Shown: positions 12,888 through 23,330 of the stretch, in pieces
Layout: each line of letters begins with the position of its first letter
How positions within the stretch are numbered: the first letter of the stretch is position 1
Origin: Metaphire vulgaris
Lineage: Eukaryota > Annelida > Clitellata > Crassiclitellata > Megascolecidae
Direction of reading: 5' to 3'
Assembly: GCA_018105865.1 (NCBI GenBank)
Contig: CM030832.1
Location: forward strand, 14,674,919-14,738,918
Length of the DNA stretch: 64,000 nucleotides
Translations under genes and position numbers: made by a program
Notes under the pieces: generated by a model
The model's database searches: none
Seen by the model: the letters and a program-made list of their open reading frames with translations, nothing else
What the model was told of the DNA's origin: nothing

Positions 12888-13373
12888 TAAAGAATATCAA
12901 ATTTGTGAAAGAATTGAACCAGAGCACAAGTTCATCCAAGATATTCTCATCTTGGCAAGCCTTCAAAGTGACTAGAAGCAAGTTTATAGTGCATATATAT
13001 ATGCACAAAACTGTACAGACTAGAATAGAATGTTTCTGAGCACAAAACATGCCTATGAATGTCATGCATGCACTGCAAATGTCTATATAGTTCCATATCC
13101 ATAGTGATAAAGTGTGGTACACAAAACCACACAATATGTAAGTGAGAAAATGAAATTTGTTAAAATACAGTAAAATAATGTGCAAAACGAAGTCTTACAT
13201 TTATGACTAAAATAATCAAAGAATTCTTCATAATAGACAACATAAATGAAATGCATTAAACATAAGTATATGCAAGAAAAAATGCGATTTGGTGGACACC
13301 TGAATAAAATTTTAACATGAATAGAAATGACAACAAATGATGAAAGGTGCAAAAAAGTATCAAAAAGTATCAT

Positions 13374-14797
13374 TCACTCAAATACTGTTTCATTATTAAG
13401 AGGCGAATAATTTATATCAATCCCCTTATGCTTTCCTCTTCTACGTCTTCTGCAGTTTATCCTTCGCAGGCAAAATGTAGATCCAAATAAAAATGCAATT
13501 CCTCCAACAGCACCTAATACTACCAAAAAAACTTTTGCAGCCGAAGCATTCACTCGAAGAGTGTTCGCATGTCCAAACGGAAGCAGCATTTTGGCAGTAT
13601 CCTGCTGCCAGAGCCAAAGATCATTTAAAAATGCAATGCTTCCTCGACCATCGTAACCAATTCCTCCAAATATGTAAACTACTCCATTATGTTGCCAGGA
13701 TGCCATTCCTGCTCGTATCGAAGGTGTCGATCGAACAGAAAAATGTTCTGTGGTGACATTGTGCTTTGTAATTGGTTTACTTCTGCAAGTGGAAGAATTA
13801 TAGTTCAATACAAACAAATCAGAAAGCAGTGAATTACCATATGGTTCCATGCGAGTGCCAGCACTTTGTCCACCAAATATGAGCAAATTATCTTCAGATA
13901 ATAACAAGGTCATCGACTGATGTCTACTCAAAGGACATCGATCAACACTGTCCATGCATCCAAACAAGCAATTCACTTTAGCTCTGCTTTTCATCAACCA
14001 CATTCCAGTATTCATTGAGAACTCCCAGACTTCAAGCGTATTATTGAAGTGCAATGGTTTCATTGGCAAAACATTTATTTTGTGATGCTTATCAATCCAC
14101 ATTGCTGCTCCTCCCACAGTAGGTGGAAAGAGTTTCTGACTATTGTTTTGAGATGTCTTTTGTAAAAGAAAGCTGTCTAAGCAACTCCATTCAAGTGTTT
14201 TAAACGAGAAACTCCACATATCATCTAGCACTGTGTCTTGACCATGACCCCCGAAAACAATCATCTGGTCATCAAGACACCAGTTTGCCATGTCATATCG
14301 TGCCAAAGGATGTAATGACATTTGTACATTATGATGTTTGTGATGTGATGAAAGTGGCAACCACTTTGAAATTGGAATGTCATACAACCATGTGTCTGAA
14401 AGAGCAATTCCATTGTTGTCAATGCCTCCAAAAATTAAAAAAACCAAGTCCGTAACCCCACAAGCAGCTGCTTGCCTCCGTCTGCTTGGAAATCTTGTAT
14501 GGTTACTCATTGCCAAGGCTTTGTCACATTTTGGTTCAACTAATTTCCACTGGTGACTGGTAACATTAAACATCCAAAGATCTTGCAAAAGTCTTGGTGT
14601 TTCATTTGGGAGATCATCAAATCCAACACCTCCATACATCCAAAGATTACCGTTGAGGTCACACCATGCAGCCATTCCGGCTCTGCCACCAGGAGAAGAT
14701 CTCTCATTGGCACTTTCTTCTGAAGAAACTGTGGCATGCATGTTGCAGAGGACAGAATGCTGATTTCCAACATCTGAACCTTGTGTCCATTTGAAAA
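13374..14797 (-). CDS. Kelch-repeat single-pass membrane protein, 3' terminal exon (5' exons not found)
   Basis: The exon begins at an acceptor (TTTGATAG, AG at 14799-14798) in phase 1 and runs 473 codons to TGA at 13374-13376. The open frame upstream of 14797 lacks an ATG, so N-terminal exons are missing. Six kelch blades can be read with their signatures: NLWMYGGVG, LVFLIFGGI, QMIVFGGHG, a weak blade around WIDKHHKINVLPM, NLLIFGGQS and VVYIFGGIG, each followed by a D-LW or similar strand. Near the C-terminus a 22-residue hydrophobic segment (VFLVVLGAVGGIAFLFG) precedes a basic RRINCRRRRRGKHK stop-transfer and a short acidic tail ending NNETVFE. The topology is therefore kelch propeller outside and a short tail inside. 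N-glycosylation sequons such as NVT and NHT fit this. The function is unknown. Cytoplasmic kelch adaptors are excluded by the membrane segment. Confidence 0.85.
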
Positions 14798-14905
14798 CTA
14801 TCAAATTCAAACACACAAATGTGAATAATTCAAATTAATGCAATAATAAAATGTGACTATCAACAACTAGAATGTATATATAAACACCAAATGGATAAGT
14901 GTAGG

Positions 14906-15233
14906 CAGGCCTGTTGAGAGGAGCAAATGCCCAGGTGACAGGCAATCTGTAGGAGGTCCGGGCGGGTCCGCAAAATGCTATCTCATGCAATACTATTTAT
15001 TATTACGAACACACTGAAGGTGGTTGGGGGGGGTCTGTCAAAGGCATTGCTTGTCCTTTAACTTCCTGAAGTCTGACAAGAAAAAAGGTCTTTACCATTT
15101 TTTTAAACATTAGATCTGTATATTTTTTGAAAACTTTAGAGCTTTTTTGAGGACAAGCTTTCTTTAAAAATATAAATTTTTGGGACCCGTGACTACTCTG
15201 CCCAGAGGCCCAGAATTTCTCTCGACGTGCCTG
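14906..15233. mobile_element. hAT MITE (328 bp) with perfect duplication AGTGTAGG
   Basis: Ends CAGGCCTGTTGAGAG and CTCTCGACGTGCCTG are inverted repeats; both flanks read AGTGTAGG. It contains TCTGACAAGAAAAAAGGTC, a form of the shared internal motif. An 81-codon open frame inside is an accident of the repeat. The element lies just upstream of the kelch exon. Confidence 0.9.
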
Positions 15234-15254
15234 AGTGTAGGCATCCAAAATGTA

Positions 15255-15445
15255 ATGCTTACCTGCTGGGCATCATAATTTGCTGTATTAGTGACTCTAT
15301 GAACAAGGTCAATAGCTGTTAGACTGGCTGACATCTTGCCACTGCCCTCTAAGCAAGTGAAGGCTGAGTCAATTTTCGGGCATTTGTAGGTATTGAACCC
15401 ACATACTTCTGCTCTCTAGTCCAATGTTGTTACCACTCTGCTAAT
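15255..15445 (-). mobile_element. tRNA-derived SINE, same family as 35180-35460
   Basis: Read on the minus strand it starts with an A-box TAGCAGAGTGGTAAC, has the B-box TGGGTTCAATACC, and continues GACTCAGCCTTCACTTGC. The copy at 35180 has TAGAAGAGTGGTAAT, GGGTTCAATAGC and GATTCAGCCTTCACTCG at matching spacing. Confidence 0.65.
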
Positions 15446-15739
15446 TTTCCTTCCAATTGCAATAACATTAAACTTAAAATTACAATTATATTATACTTTG
15501 CCATCATATATTACCAGCAAGAAACTTTGTAGACCACAGCATTAAGCATTATAAATCATACCCAATTGCAATTATATTCATATTTCTCTATCTATCTCTA
15601 TATATTGTCAATATAATTGCTGACCTTCTGATTTTAAAAATATGGTGCTAAAACTTCCACTCACAATCACATAAAACCAATAATTGAGTTTACAAACATC
15701 ACACAATAATTGAGTTTACAAACATCACAGTCTGAAAAC

Positions 15740-16673
15740 CAGTGTTAGGAAAGATCACTTGTAAAATGATCTTGATCAAAGATCAAGATCACTAGAGAGA
15801 AATTGATCTAAGATCAAGATCAAAGACCACTAGAGTATAAATGATCTAAGATCAAGATCACTTTAAAAGTGATCTAAGATCAAAGATCATACAAATATAG
15901 TTATTATATCATGTATGACGTGTCACGTATGATAACGATACAAATGTCCACTGTACGATGCATGTAAACTTTTGTAATACTAAGTTACTAACACAACTGA
16001 AAACAGTTCATGACAATTTTAGTAACTAACTGTCAGTTCACAAGTCAGTGTTGAACACGGCAGTTCATTTTCAGCATGAGCAGACGCTCAAACGTTGCGT
16101 CAGACAACCTGTTTCTTCGCGGTGTAGCTATCAAACCTCCAATACTAAAAAGTCTTTCGACAGGTGCAGAAGATGGCAGGGTTGTGTTATATTTCACAAG
16201 TGCTGCCTTGACATGTGGGTATGCCAACAAGCTAGAAAGTTCCTTATTTGGGTTATTCAGGTAGTGCATGACCTCTATCTTGACTGCATTTTCACGACCA
16301 GTTGCAACTAAGCAAACCTCCCCACTGAGTCCCAGTGGCAGTGCCAGTACTAATGTCAGGGCCATACCAATAATCCTCATCATCTGCACCGGCTGCACTA
16401 ACATGATCATTGAGGTCCGAATGCTTGATTTGTCCGCCATTTTACTCAATACACATAGAAGTTCGTTGATTGATTGACTTAGTTGGGAGAATACGTATAA
16501 TTTGATCTTTGATCTTCTGTTGATAATAAAGATCAAGATCACCGAAAAAGTGATTTAAAATCAGAGTCAAAGATCACTAGTAAAAAGTGATCTAGATCAA
16601 AGATCAAAGATCATGAATTGTGATCTTAGATCGTGATCTTTGATCTTTTGATCTAAGATCACTCCTAACACTG
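15740..16673 (-). mobile_element. hAT transposon derivative (934 bp) with perfect 8-bp duplication CTGAAAAC
   Basis: Ends CAGTGTTAGGAAAGATC and GATCACTCCTAACACTG, both flanked by CTGAAAAC. Subterminal regions of about 150 bp at each side are crowded with GATCTAAGATCAAGATC-type words, likely transposase binding sites by analogy with other hAT elements. Minus-strand codons (about 16045-16310) encode the hAT C-terminal dimerisation region: YPHVKAALVKYNTTLPSSAP, ERLFSIGG and NRLSDATFERLLMLKMN. The catalytic core is absent, so this is an internally deleted, non-autonomous copy. An acidic stretch (ADDEDYWYGPD) in another minus frame suggests a frameshift inside the remnant. Confidence 0.92.
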
Positions 16674-16839
16674 CTGAAAACAGTATTGATGCTCCTCATC
16701 AGAGTAAGAAGACATGACCATATATGTGACTACTTAATTGACTTCCCCATGCTGGCTCCTTTGCCCTTGGAAACCCGGACTTTACAGAAAAAGAGCATAT
16801 AAGAGCAGAGAGAAGGGTATATAAGAGCAGAGAGAAGGA

Positions 16840-17395
16840 TGCAATAATGAGACTTTACAAGACATTGGTATGCCCACATTTAGAGTATTGTGTTCAAGCA
16901 TGGTGTCCATTCCTGAAGAAAGGCATAGAGACCTTAGAAAGAGTGCAACACAGAGCAACAAAGATGATCAAGGGATATCATAAACTAACCTATGAGGAAA
17001 GACTAAATCACTGCGGATTGACAACCCTGGAAAAAAGAAGAGAGAGGGGATTTGATCGAGACGTACAAAATACTAACAAAGTGGAAATGCCAAGAGAAAG
17101 ATTTTTACAATGAAGCAGTATGATCAAACCAGTGGACACAGCATGAAACTGTTCAAGAAACGGGTTGGGAGACATAAACAGCATTTTTTTAGTGCAAGAG
17201 TGGTGGACAGATGGAATGAACTGGATGAGAGGATAGTAATGGCCACAACTGTGAACGAGTTCAAAATAAACCTCAGTAGTTTAGAATATTAGATTGGGCG
17301 GGAACAACAGTGGTTCTCACACAGAGCAGTCCCTACTGAACCACTTTAAACCTTGTTACATTATTATTATTATATTATATTATATATAAAAGCTA
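16840..17395 (+). mobile_element. LINE 3' part: reverse transcriptase C-terminal region
   Basis: Plus-strand translation contains LYKTLVCPHLEYCVQAWCPF, LERVQHRATKMIKGYH and LTYEERLNHCGLTTLEKRRE, then after a frameshift near 17110 SMKLFKKRVGRHKQHFFSAR and VVDRWNELDE. This is the canonical tail of a CR1-related ORF2 and stops at a TAG near 17290, followed by a (TTA)n/(TA)n tail. A related copy is on the minus strand at 41040-41405. Confidence 0.85.
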
Positions 17396-17422
17396 TATAA
17401 GACACACACACATACATATACA

Positions 17423-17431
<9 letters not shown>

Positions 17432-17485
<54 letters not shown>
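17432..17485. repeat. (TA)n microsatellite
   Basis: A pure TA tract directly abutting the left end of the hAT element that begins at 17486. It resumes after the element's right end at 18376, so the element landed in a TA array. Confidence 0.95.
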
Positions 17486-17488
<3 letters not shown>

Positions 17489-18372
17489 TGATGGGCACTA
17501 GTTGGAAAAAAAAGTAGTTAAACTAAACTTTATTTTTAACTAAATATTTGTAGTTAAACTATTATTTTAACTATTAGTTAAAATTTTCCAAAAAAAGTTT
17601 AACTAAACTTTTTTAAGGTAGTTAAACTATTTCCAACTATTTTGCAACTTTTTTAAAATTTTTATTATTCGATTCCTTTCAATGTAACAAAAAAGAACTC
17701 GTAATCTATGAAGGCTTTCAGTGTAGCGGTTGCAAGAACTCTCGGTGGGGATGCAATGAATTTCTAGGAAAGATCCTCCAATTGTCAAAGGAATTATATG
17801 TAAATGGTTTAGAAGAAATCTGTAGATCTGATTTATAAAATATAATGCTGAGAATTGGCAATGCATAAAAGCGATTTTAGTCTGGTTTTACAGAGTCATA
17901 GTGCAAAATGAACTGTAGTTAGTCAGTAAGTATACTGTTAGACCAAAGTACTACCAAGAAATAAATACCAAAGTTTTTTCTCAGAAATTCATCAATGCCA
18001 CACATGCATTTTTGGTGGGCTGAGAGATGCATCCCCAGTCATCCCCAACGTGGAACTGCCCCTGAAGACTAATGCAGGCAGTAGGGCCTACTTGCATCAA
18101 ATAATGTGATTAACTATCACGATCAGAAGGGTCAACAACAATGTCAGCAAGACTTGTGTAGTTCATTTTCATGTTTCAGTATAAAGAGAAACAAGAAAGC
18201 AGTATAATAAAAAGTTGGCAAAAAGTAGTTAAATTTTTAGTTGTAACTATTTTAAAAAGCAGTTAAACTATTTTGTAACTAGTTAAGAAAAAAGTAGTTA
18301 AACTATTGCCTCAACTAAATTTTTCCAGTTAAACTAATAGTTATAACTATTTTAGTTAACTAGTGCCCATCA

Positions 18373-18375
<3 letters not shown>
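17486..18375. mobile_element. Composite hAT element (890 bp) carrying a nested MITE
   Basis: Ends CAGTGATGGGCACTAGTT and AACTAGTGCCCATCACTG are perfect inverted repeats. Subterminal DNA is full of TAGTTAAACTA words. About 17733-18066 is a second element, related to those at 46116 and 53385 (GGTTGCAAGAACTC ... CCCCAACGTGGAACTGCC). The same arrangement is found at 28123-28982. Flanks are TATATATA and TGTATATA in a TA microsatellite. Confidence 0.85.
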
Positions 18376-18430
<55 letters not shown>

Positions 18431-18437
18431 TATATAA
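18376..18437. repeat. (TA)n microsatellite
   Basis: Continuation of the TA array interrupted by the hAT element ending at 18375. Confidence 0.9.
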
Positions 18438-18667
18438 GACATAAAAGCTGGAAGTTCTAAATGTGGCTATGGAAAAAGATGGAATAGATCAATTGAACAG
18501 ACAAGAAATCAAACACAGAGGTACTACAGATGGCATGAGAAGAGAGATAGCTGATTAGCACCACCAGAAGATAGAAGAGTAAGATTGGGCAGGTTTTGAG
18601 AGGACAGTCATGTCAGTCATTGTTTAGATCATTATAACATCAATAGAGGGAGGTATACAATAAACGT

Positions 18668-19245
18668 AGTGGATATAGTCACGGTAACCGTGACTCTAGC
18701 TATATAGCTAAAGTCCCGGAAGCCGTGACTCGGGCTGAGGATGACGACCCAGGTGTTGGCCGGGCCTTGAGCGGCTACAGGTGTAGTTTTCTTTACAGGA
18801 CTGCTGCGTTTCTAAGAAATAGGTTGAGGATGAAGGAGGTGCTGAGCTGGAATCTGTATAGGGATGACTGAGTGAGTCAGCGACAAGTCCCTGTAACACG
18901 TATGCATAGATACTTTTGTACCTTTGAATGTGCATGTGGCAATGTCTGTTCATTGTAATTGATCACTCAAAAGGAGGATCACCATGGAAACCCTAATTAT
19001 AATAGGTACTCTAACCCGATAACTCTGCTCCCGGGAGCCAGGACACTACCCATATAGCTAGAGTGACGGCTCTCGAGACTTTAGCTATATAGCACCCGGC
19101 TCCTGAGACTCTAGCCATATGGATAGAGTCCGGCACTGTCACGTGGCCCACGTGACGCAAACTGGGTGAATCAGAAAACTCACAGGACTTTAGCTTCATG
19201 GATAAAGTCACGGTTACCGTGACTCTATCCATGACCGACAATAAA
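18668..19245. repeat. Cluster of palindromes around GACTCTAGC-TATA-type cores
   Basis: GTCACGGTAACCGTGAC at 18677 and GTCACGGTTACCGTGAC at 19207 are near-perfect palindromes. Between them are further symmetric blocks: GACTCTAGCTATATAGC, TTTAGCTATATAGC, GACTCTAGCCATATGGATAG and GCCCACGTGACG. The two outer palindromes are inverted relative to each other, as the ends of a DNA transposon would be, but no clear target duplication was found. Confidence 0.55.
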
Positions 19246-19477
19246 AACAACAAAAGGCAGACTAAGGAGGATGCTATTGGACTGGATGATGAAAATAGAT
19301 GTACGGTCACAAATGATGAAGACAGATGCACGATCACACAAAATCTATACAGAACTCAAAGAAGAGGCAAGTGACTGAGAGGAATGGAGACAGTGGAGCT
19401 CTGAACCTGTCTCAGGACAGAGAACCTGATGATTATGATGAGACACATTTAATAGATCTTAAACTTAGCATGATTTA

Positions 19478-19615
19478 AAGTGGCTTAGGAGGCATTACCG
19501 CCTGTGTGAAAGCCAATAGGGGCACTAACGGGGTTTGAACCCGCTCCGTCAGCCTGACGCTCTAGCACGTAACCAACTCTGCCATCAGATCGGTATATAT
19601 AATCCAATATTGAGA
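19478..19615 (-). mobile_element. tRNA-derived SINE (family S1)
   Basis: Minus strand reads A-box TGGCAGAGTTGGTTACG, then GCGTCAGGCTGACGGAGCG, B-box GGGTTCAAACCCC and the tail word GGCTTTCACACAGGCGG. Other copies are at 20783, 39490, 49622 and 56115. Confidence 0.75.
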
Positions 19616-19819
19616 ATCAGTGACGGTTCATGCAAATGCAAGCCCTCTGCCGATGGTCTTCGGTCTCGTCCTGATGGTAGGATTCTCGACATGAATAGAA
19701 GAGTCTATCCGCGTGGTGTATAATCTGCTAGGTGGTGGAAGTATTGAAGCTGCTGATCCGAGTCTCAAGCCATTATGTCATTAGGGTGAAGAGAAGTGGT
19801 GATATCCATTAAAGTGGGT

Positions 19820-19860
19820 TAGGGTTAGGTTAGTAACCCTAACCCTAACCCTGGATATGT
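19820..19860. repeat. Interstitial telomere-like repeat, inverted
   Basis: GGGTTAGGGTTAGG is followed within a few bases by AACCCTAACCCTAACCCTGG, so TTAGGG units face their complement and could form a hairpin. Confidence 0.8.
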
Positions 19861-20470
19861 ATTTGGCATTCATACCATTACTTATTTCCACATATCAATT
19901 TACTCAATTAAACAGACCAATCTCTTCTTCCAGAATTTCGCTCAAAGCAGACGCAGTAAGAATCGGAACGCATATTAAAAGTGCAAACAGCTGAAGACAA
20001 TAAGTTATACAAGAAATCCTTGGCATGTTTCTGCAATAACACCATAGAAATTAACGCTGATAGCCTGATAACGACATTCTATGCTCTTGTCATGCAACTG
20101 ATGCAAGTTGCAAACTTGCAAGTTGTAAATTGCAACCACCCTAATATCTGCACTCTGCACTCATATTCATATGTTGCCAATATAGCAAACATGGATTTTA
20201 TATAATCTAATTTTTGTTGCTATTAATAAGCTGTGACTTTCCCATAGATTATGTAGTGCTTTGTTGATCGCCTCGTCTTTATTTATTATGCTTCAGATTT
20301 CCGCTTCACATTCTGCATCTTCTTCTATATTTGACTCTAAGTAGGCCTACATAAGCAATATTTATTTGAATTCTGTAGATGCCGTGCAAATATTAATGCA
20401 GCAATATTACTAACACAAGATTAAACGAATGCTGCTTCTAGTTTGCTGGAAATTGGCCATTACTCTAATA

Positions 20471-20575
<105 letters not shown>

Positions 20576-20782
20576 ACACGAGTCATGTGTTTTCTTCGTT
20601 TAAATATTTGATCGTTTGACCGCATTTAAAATCACATCAAATCGTTGCAAAGCAATTAAAACGCCCCATTGTCGATGTCACTTGCTGCGATCGTCGTTGG
20701 AGGTTTAACATTTGTATGTTTAGTAGGGCCTACTCGGTAAGTTAGTTGATCTAAAATATTCTTGCGAAGTCTAACGACCTAA

Positions 20783-20930
20783 GGAGGCGGAAGATGACAG
20801 AGTGGGTTCCTCGCTGGAGCGGCAGGCTGACGGAGCGGGTTCAAGCCCCGTTAGCGCCCCCAGTGGCTTTCACACAGGCAGTAATGTCTCCCAAGCCACT
20901 TAAAATCATGCTAAATTAATGTGCTTATCG
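20783..20930 (+). mobile_element. tRNA-derived SINE (family S1), fullest copy
   Basis: A-box GGCAGAGTGGGTTCC, then GAGCGGCAGGCTGACGGAGC, B-box GGGTTCAAGCCCC, then TTAGCGCCCCCAGTGGC and TCACACAGGCAGTAATG. The spacing between boxes is long, like a tRNA with an extended variable arm (Ser/Leu type). The tail ends CCACTTAAAATCATGC. Confidence 0.8.
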
Positions 20931-21559
20931 GAAATCCGACACTGATTTGATGTGAGGCCAGAATTTTCTGGTTATCTTGTGTAGCTTGGGAAGTCAGACA
21001 GACTCACTTAAAGCCAGTGGCGTCATTTTTGGGGGAATGCCCTTCCAGACGCCCTAATATAAATTTTACTGATGTTTGAGAGTTTGGTCTCAAAGTATCT
21101 TTTGACACTTTAAAAAGTTAGGACATTTAAAAACTATTATAGCTTTCTCATTAACCAAAGCAATTAACAATTATGAACGATAATTATTCTCCTTATCATG
21201 CAATGCTGTCACTTGCTGTGAAACTTTTTAGACACAAGATTTTTTTGGGATACCTGGGCATATCCTTGCTTCCATTGCGCAACGCCTCTGCATAAAGCGT
21301 GACAAGCGACTTTACTTCTGTATGAGTGGTTATCAGCAGATTTTTATTTTAAAGAGGGGTGAACGGTTCAGAAAGACAAGAGCGGTCAAAGATGTAATTG
21401 GGTTTTCTTGAATTAGTCATTCATTGGCAGCAGTTGTTTGTTTAAAAAAGCAGTGGTGGATCAGACTACTTGGCTATAGCTATTTCATATTAAGATTAAG
21501 TGCCTAGGTATAATGAGCTATAGAAATTCACAAGATTTTACCTACTTACTTCCGCCTCA

Positions 21560-21745
21560 AAGTTTCTGACATTTAGTGTGGAATGATGAAGATAAATCTA
21601 AATGTTTTCAAATGTGTGCTAAGAATGGCAGTGGCTTCTTCTCTGCAACAGAATTGAGACATGTTATGGTGAAGCTTGGTAAAAAGCTAGCTGATGAGAA
21701 AGTTGATGAGATGATCATGAGGCTGACATCAACTTAACATTGACT
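21560..21745 (+). pseudogene. Calmodulin-derived pseudogene fragment (EF-hand 3 region)
   Basis: From 21585 the plus strand reads DEDKSKCFQMCAKNGSGFF, then SATELRHVMVKLGKKLADE and KVDEMI. This aligns with the calmodulin stretch around the third EF-hand and its following helix. A KFLTF block just upstream and an EADIN block just downstream match calmodulin only after shifts of reading frame, and a stop follows. Calcium ligands are lost (Asp to Ala and to Ser in the loop). Processed-copy hallmarks such as poly(A) were not seen, so a decayed duplicate exon is also possible. Confidence 0.75.
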
Positions 21746-22094
21746 TAACTTCCAACATGTGTAGGTCAGTTGGAGGTTTAGCCCCCTCTTCTCAGCAAAT
21801 CACACACTGCTAATTAATTAGCTCCTCATTCTGTATTTTAAAATTGGTCAATTGCTAAAATTATCTTCTGAACTGGTCATTTGGTGACAACTTTGTTAGA
21901 ATATTAGCTTTATATGTCAAAAATAGTACAGTTTTGGTCTGAAGACAGAATCAGATAACTTTTTTCAGAATGTTTCAAAGCAGTTTCCATATTTGATATG
22001 TGTATTATTATTACTTTGCTGTGACTTAACCTTATTTTAAAACTATTTTTCAGCAATCTGAGGAAATTATTGTGATTTGGATATTTCTACTCTG

Positions 22095-23299
22095 ATGAAA
22101 ATGAATACAGCTCTGGAAATGACAATGGTGATTGTTGGCCTACAAGTATTAGCGACTCCATTTCCTTATGTAAGTGGTGAAGTACCAGTAATAGTCTTTA
22201 ATGACAATGATCTTCAGAACCAGGAACTGGTGAATGAAAACAAAGCCATTTCAAATGTTGGTCCAGACAGACTGCATTATTTGAAACAAGGTAGTGATGA
22301 TGCTCATCTGTTGAAAGACTACAAACGAATGAGTCAATTTGATCTTCATGAAGAAATTGGTTCTAACCGCATGTCCAGAAATGTAGAGGTAGTCAAAGTT
22401 TCGTTAGATACCCGTCGTATAATCAACGTTGTTGATGACTGTTTCCTCAGTTTTGCACTTGATTCGTACTTAATGGAGCCCAGTGTTCACTGGTTGAAAT
22501 TCAATTTCAGGTTTGTTTTCAGATTGTGTGCAGAATCATTTATGGTACAGCTGCATTCAAGGCTGCTTTGAATGCATTGTTAGCCTCACCGGCTCAGTTT
22601 TGTTTAATGTTAACTTGGCAGTGCTGATATTTGATCTTGTTTATAATTTTGATCTGGAATTTGAAAATCTATTTATCTTGAGAAATATCATGTCCACTGG
22701 TATGGTATGGAAATTGATATGGACTGTATCAAATGTCCATAGCACAGTGATATTTGATACAGTCCATATCAATTTCCATACCTTAGGGAGATAAGAAGTG
22801 AAGCTGATAAAAGCAGCTGCCTGTTGAAAAATGATACTGTAATGAGTACCTGACAAAGCCCAAGAGTCATTTATTAGAGCCAATTAAAAGCTGATCCCGC
22901 CTGCGTGACATTGTGTGACTGATTCTCGCCAAAACACCGAAGTGAAGCAACATCAAGCGCGGTTAGTACTTGGATGGGTAACCATTCTGGGACCTAATCG
23001 TGGTGCCGGTGGCCAACCAAGCCATTCATCGCTTAGGTGTTGATAAATTAGTAGCAGCGCTAAGCTGTGAAGGTAAAAACGTAGGTCTAGAGAAAGTAAT
23101 GGCAACCTACTCTAGATTAATGGCGCAAGCCACCGGCACTGCTGCTTGCCTAGTACCAGAGTTCAGCGCTGGAAACCCTACGCTTGTTCGAGTACAAGAC
23201 TAGTACTGCCTTTACCTTTTATTAAAAGCTGGTTGGTGACTGGAACACATGATTGACACTTCTTTAGGCTGATGCCCCAATACATTGCATGTGTGTGTG

Positions 23300-23330
<31 letters not shown>

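Noticed and set aside
15003..15248. 81-codon minus-strand frame
   Set aside because: Falls almost wholly inside a hAT MITE delimited by inverted repeats and an 8-bp duplication; no domain.
20783..20870. A genuine tRNA gene
   Set aside because: A- and B-boxes are present but the cloverleaf cannot be closed and several copies share the same non-tRNA tail, so it is a SINE.
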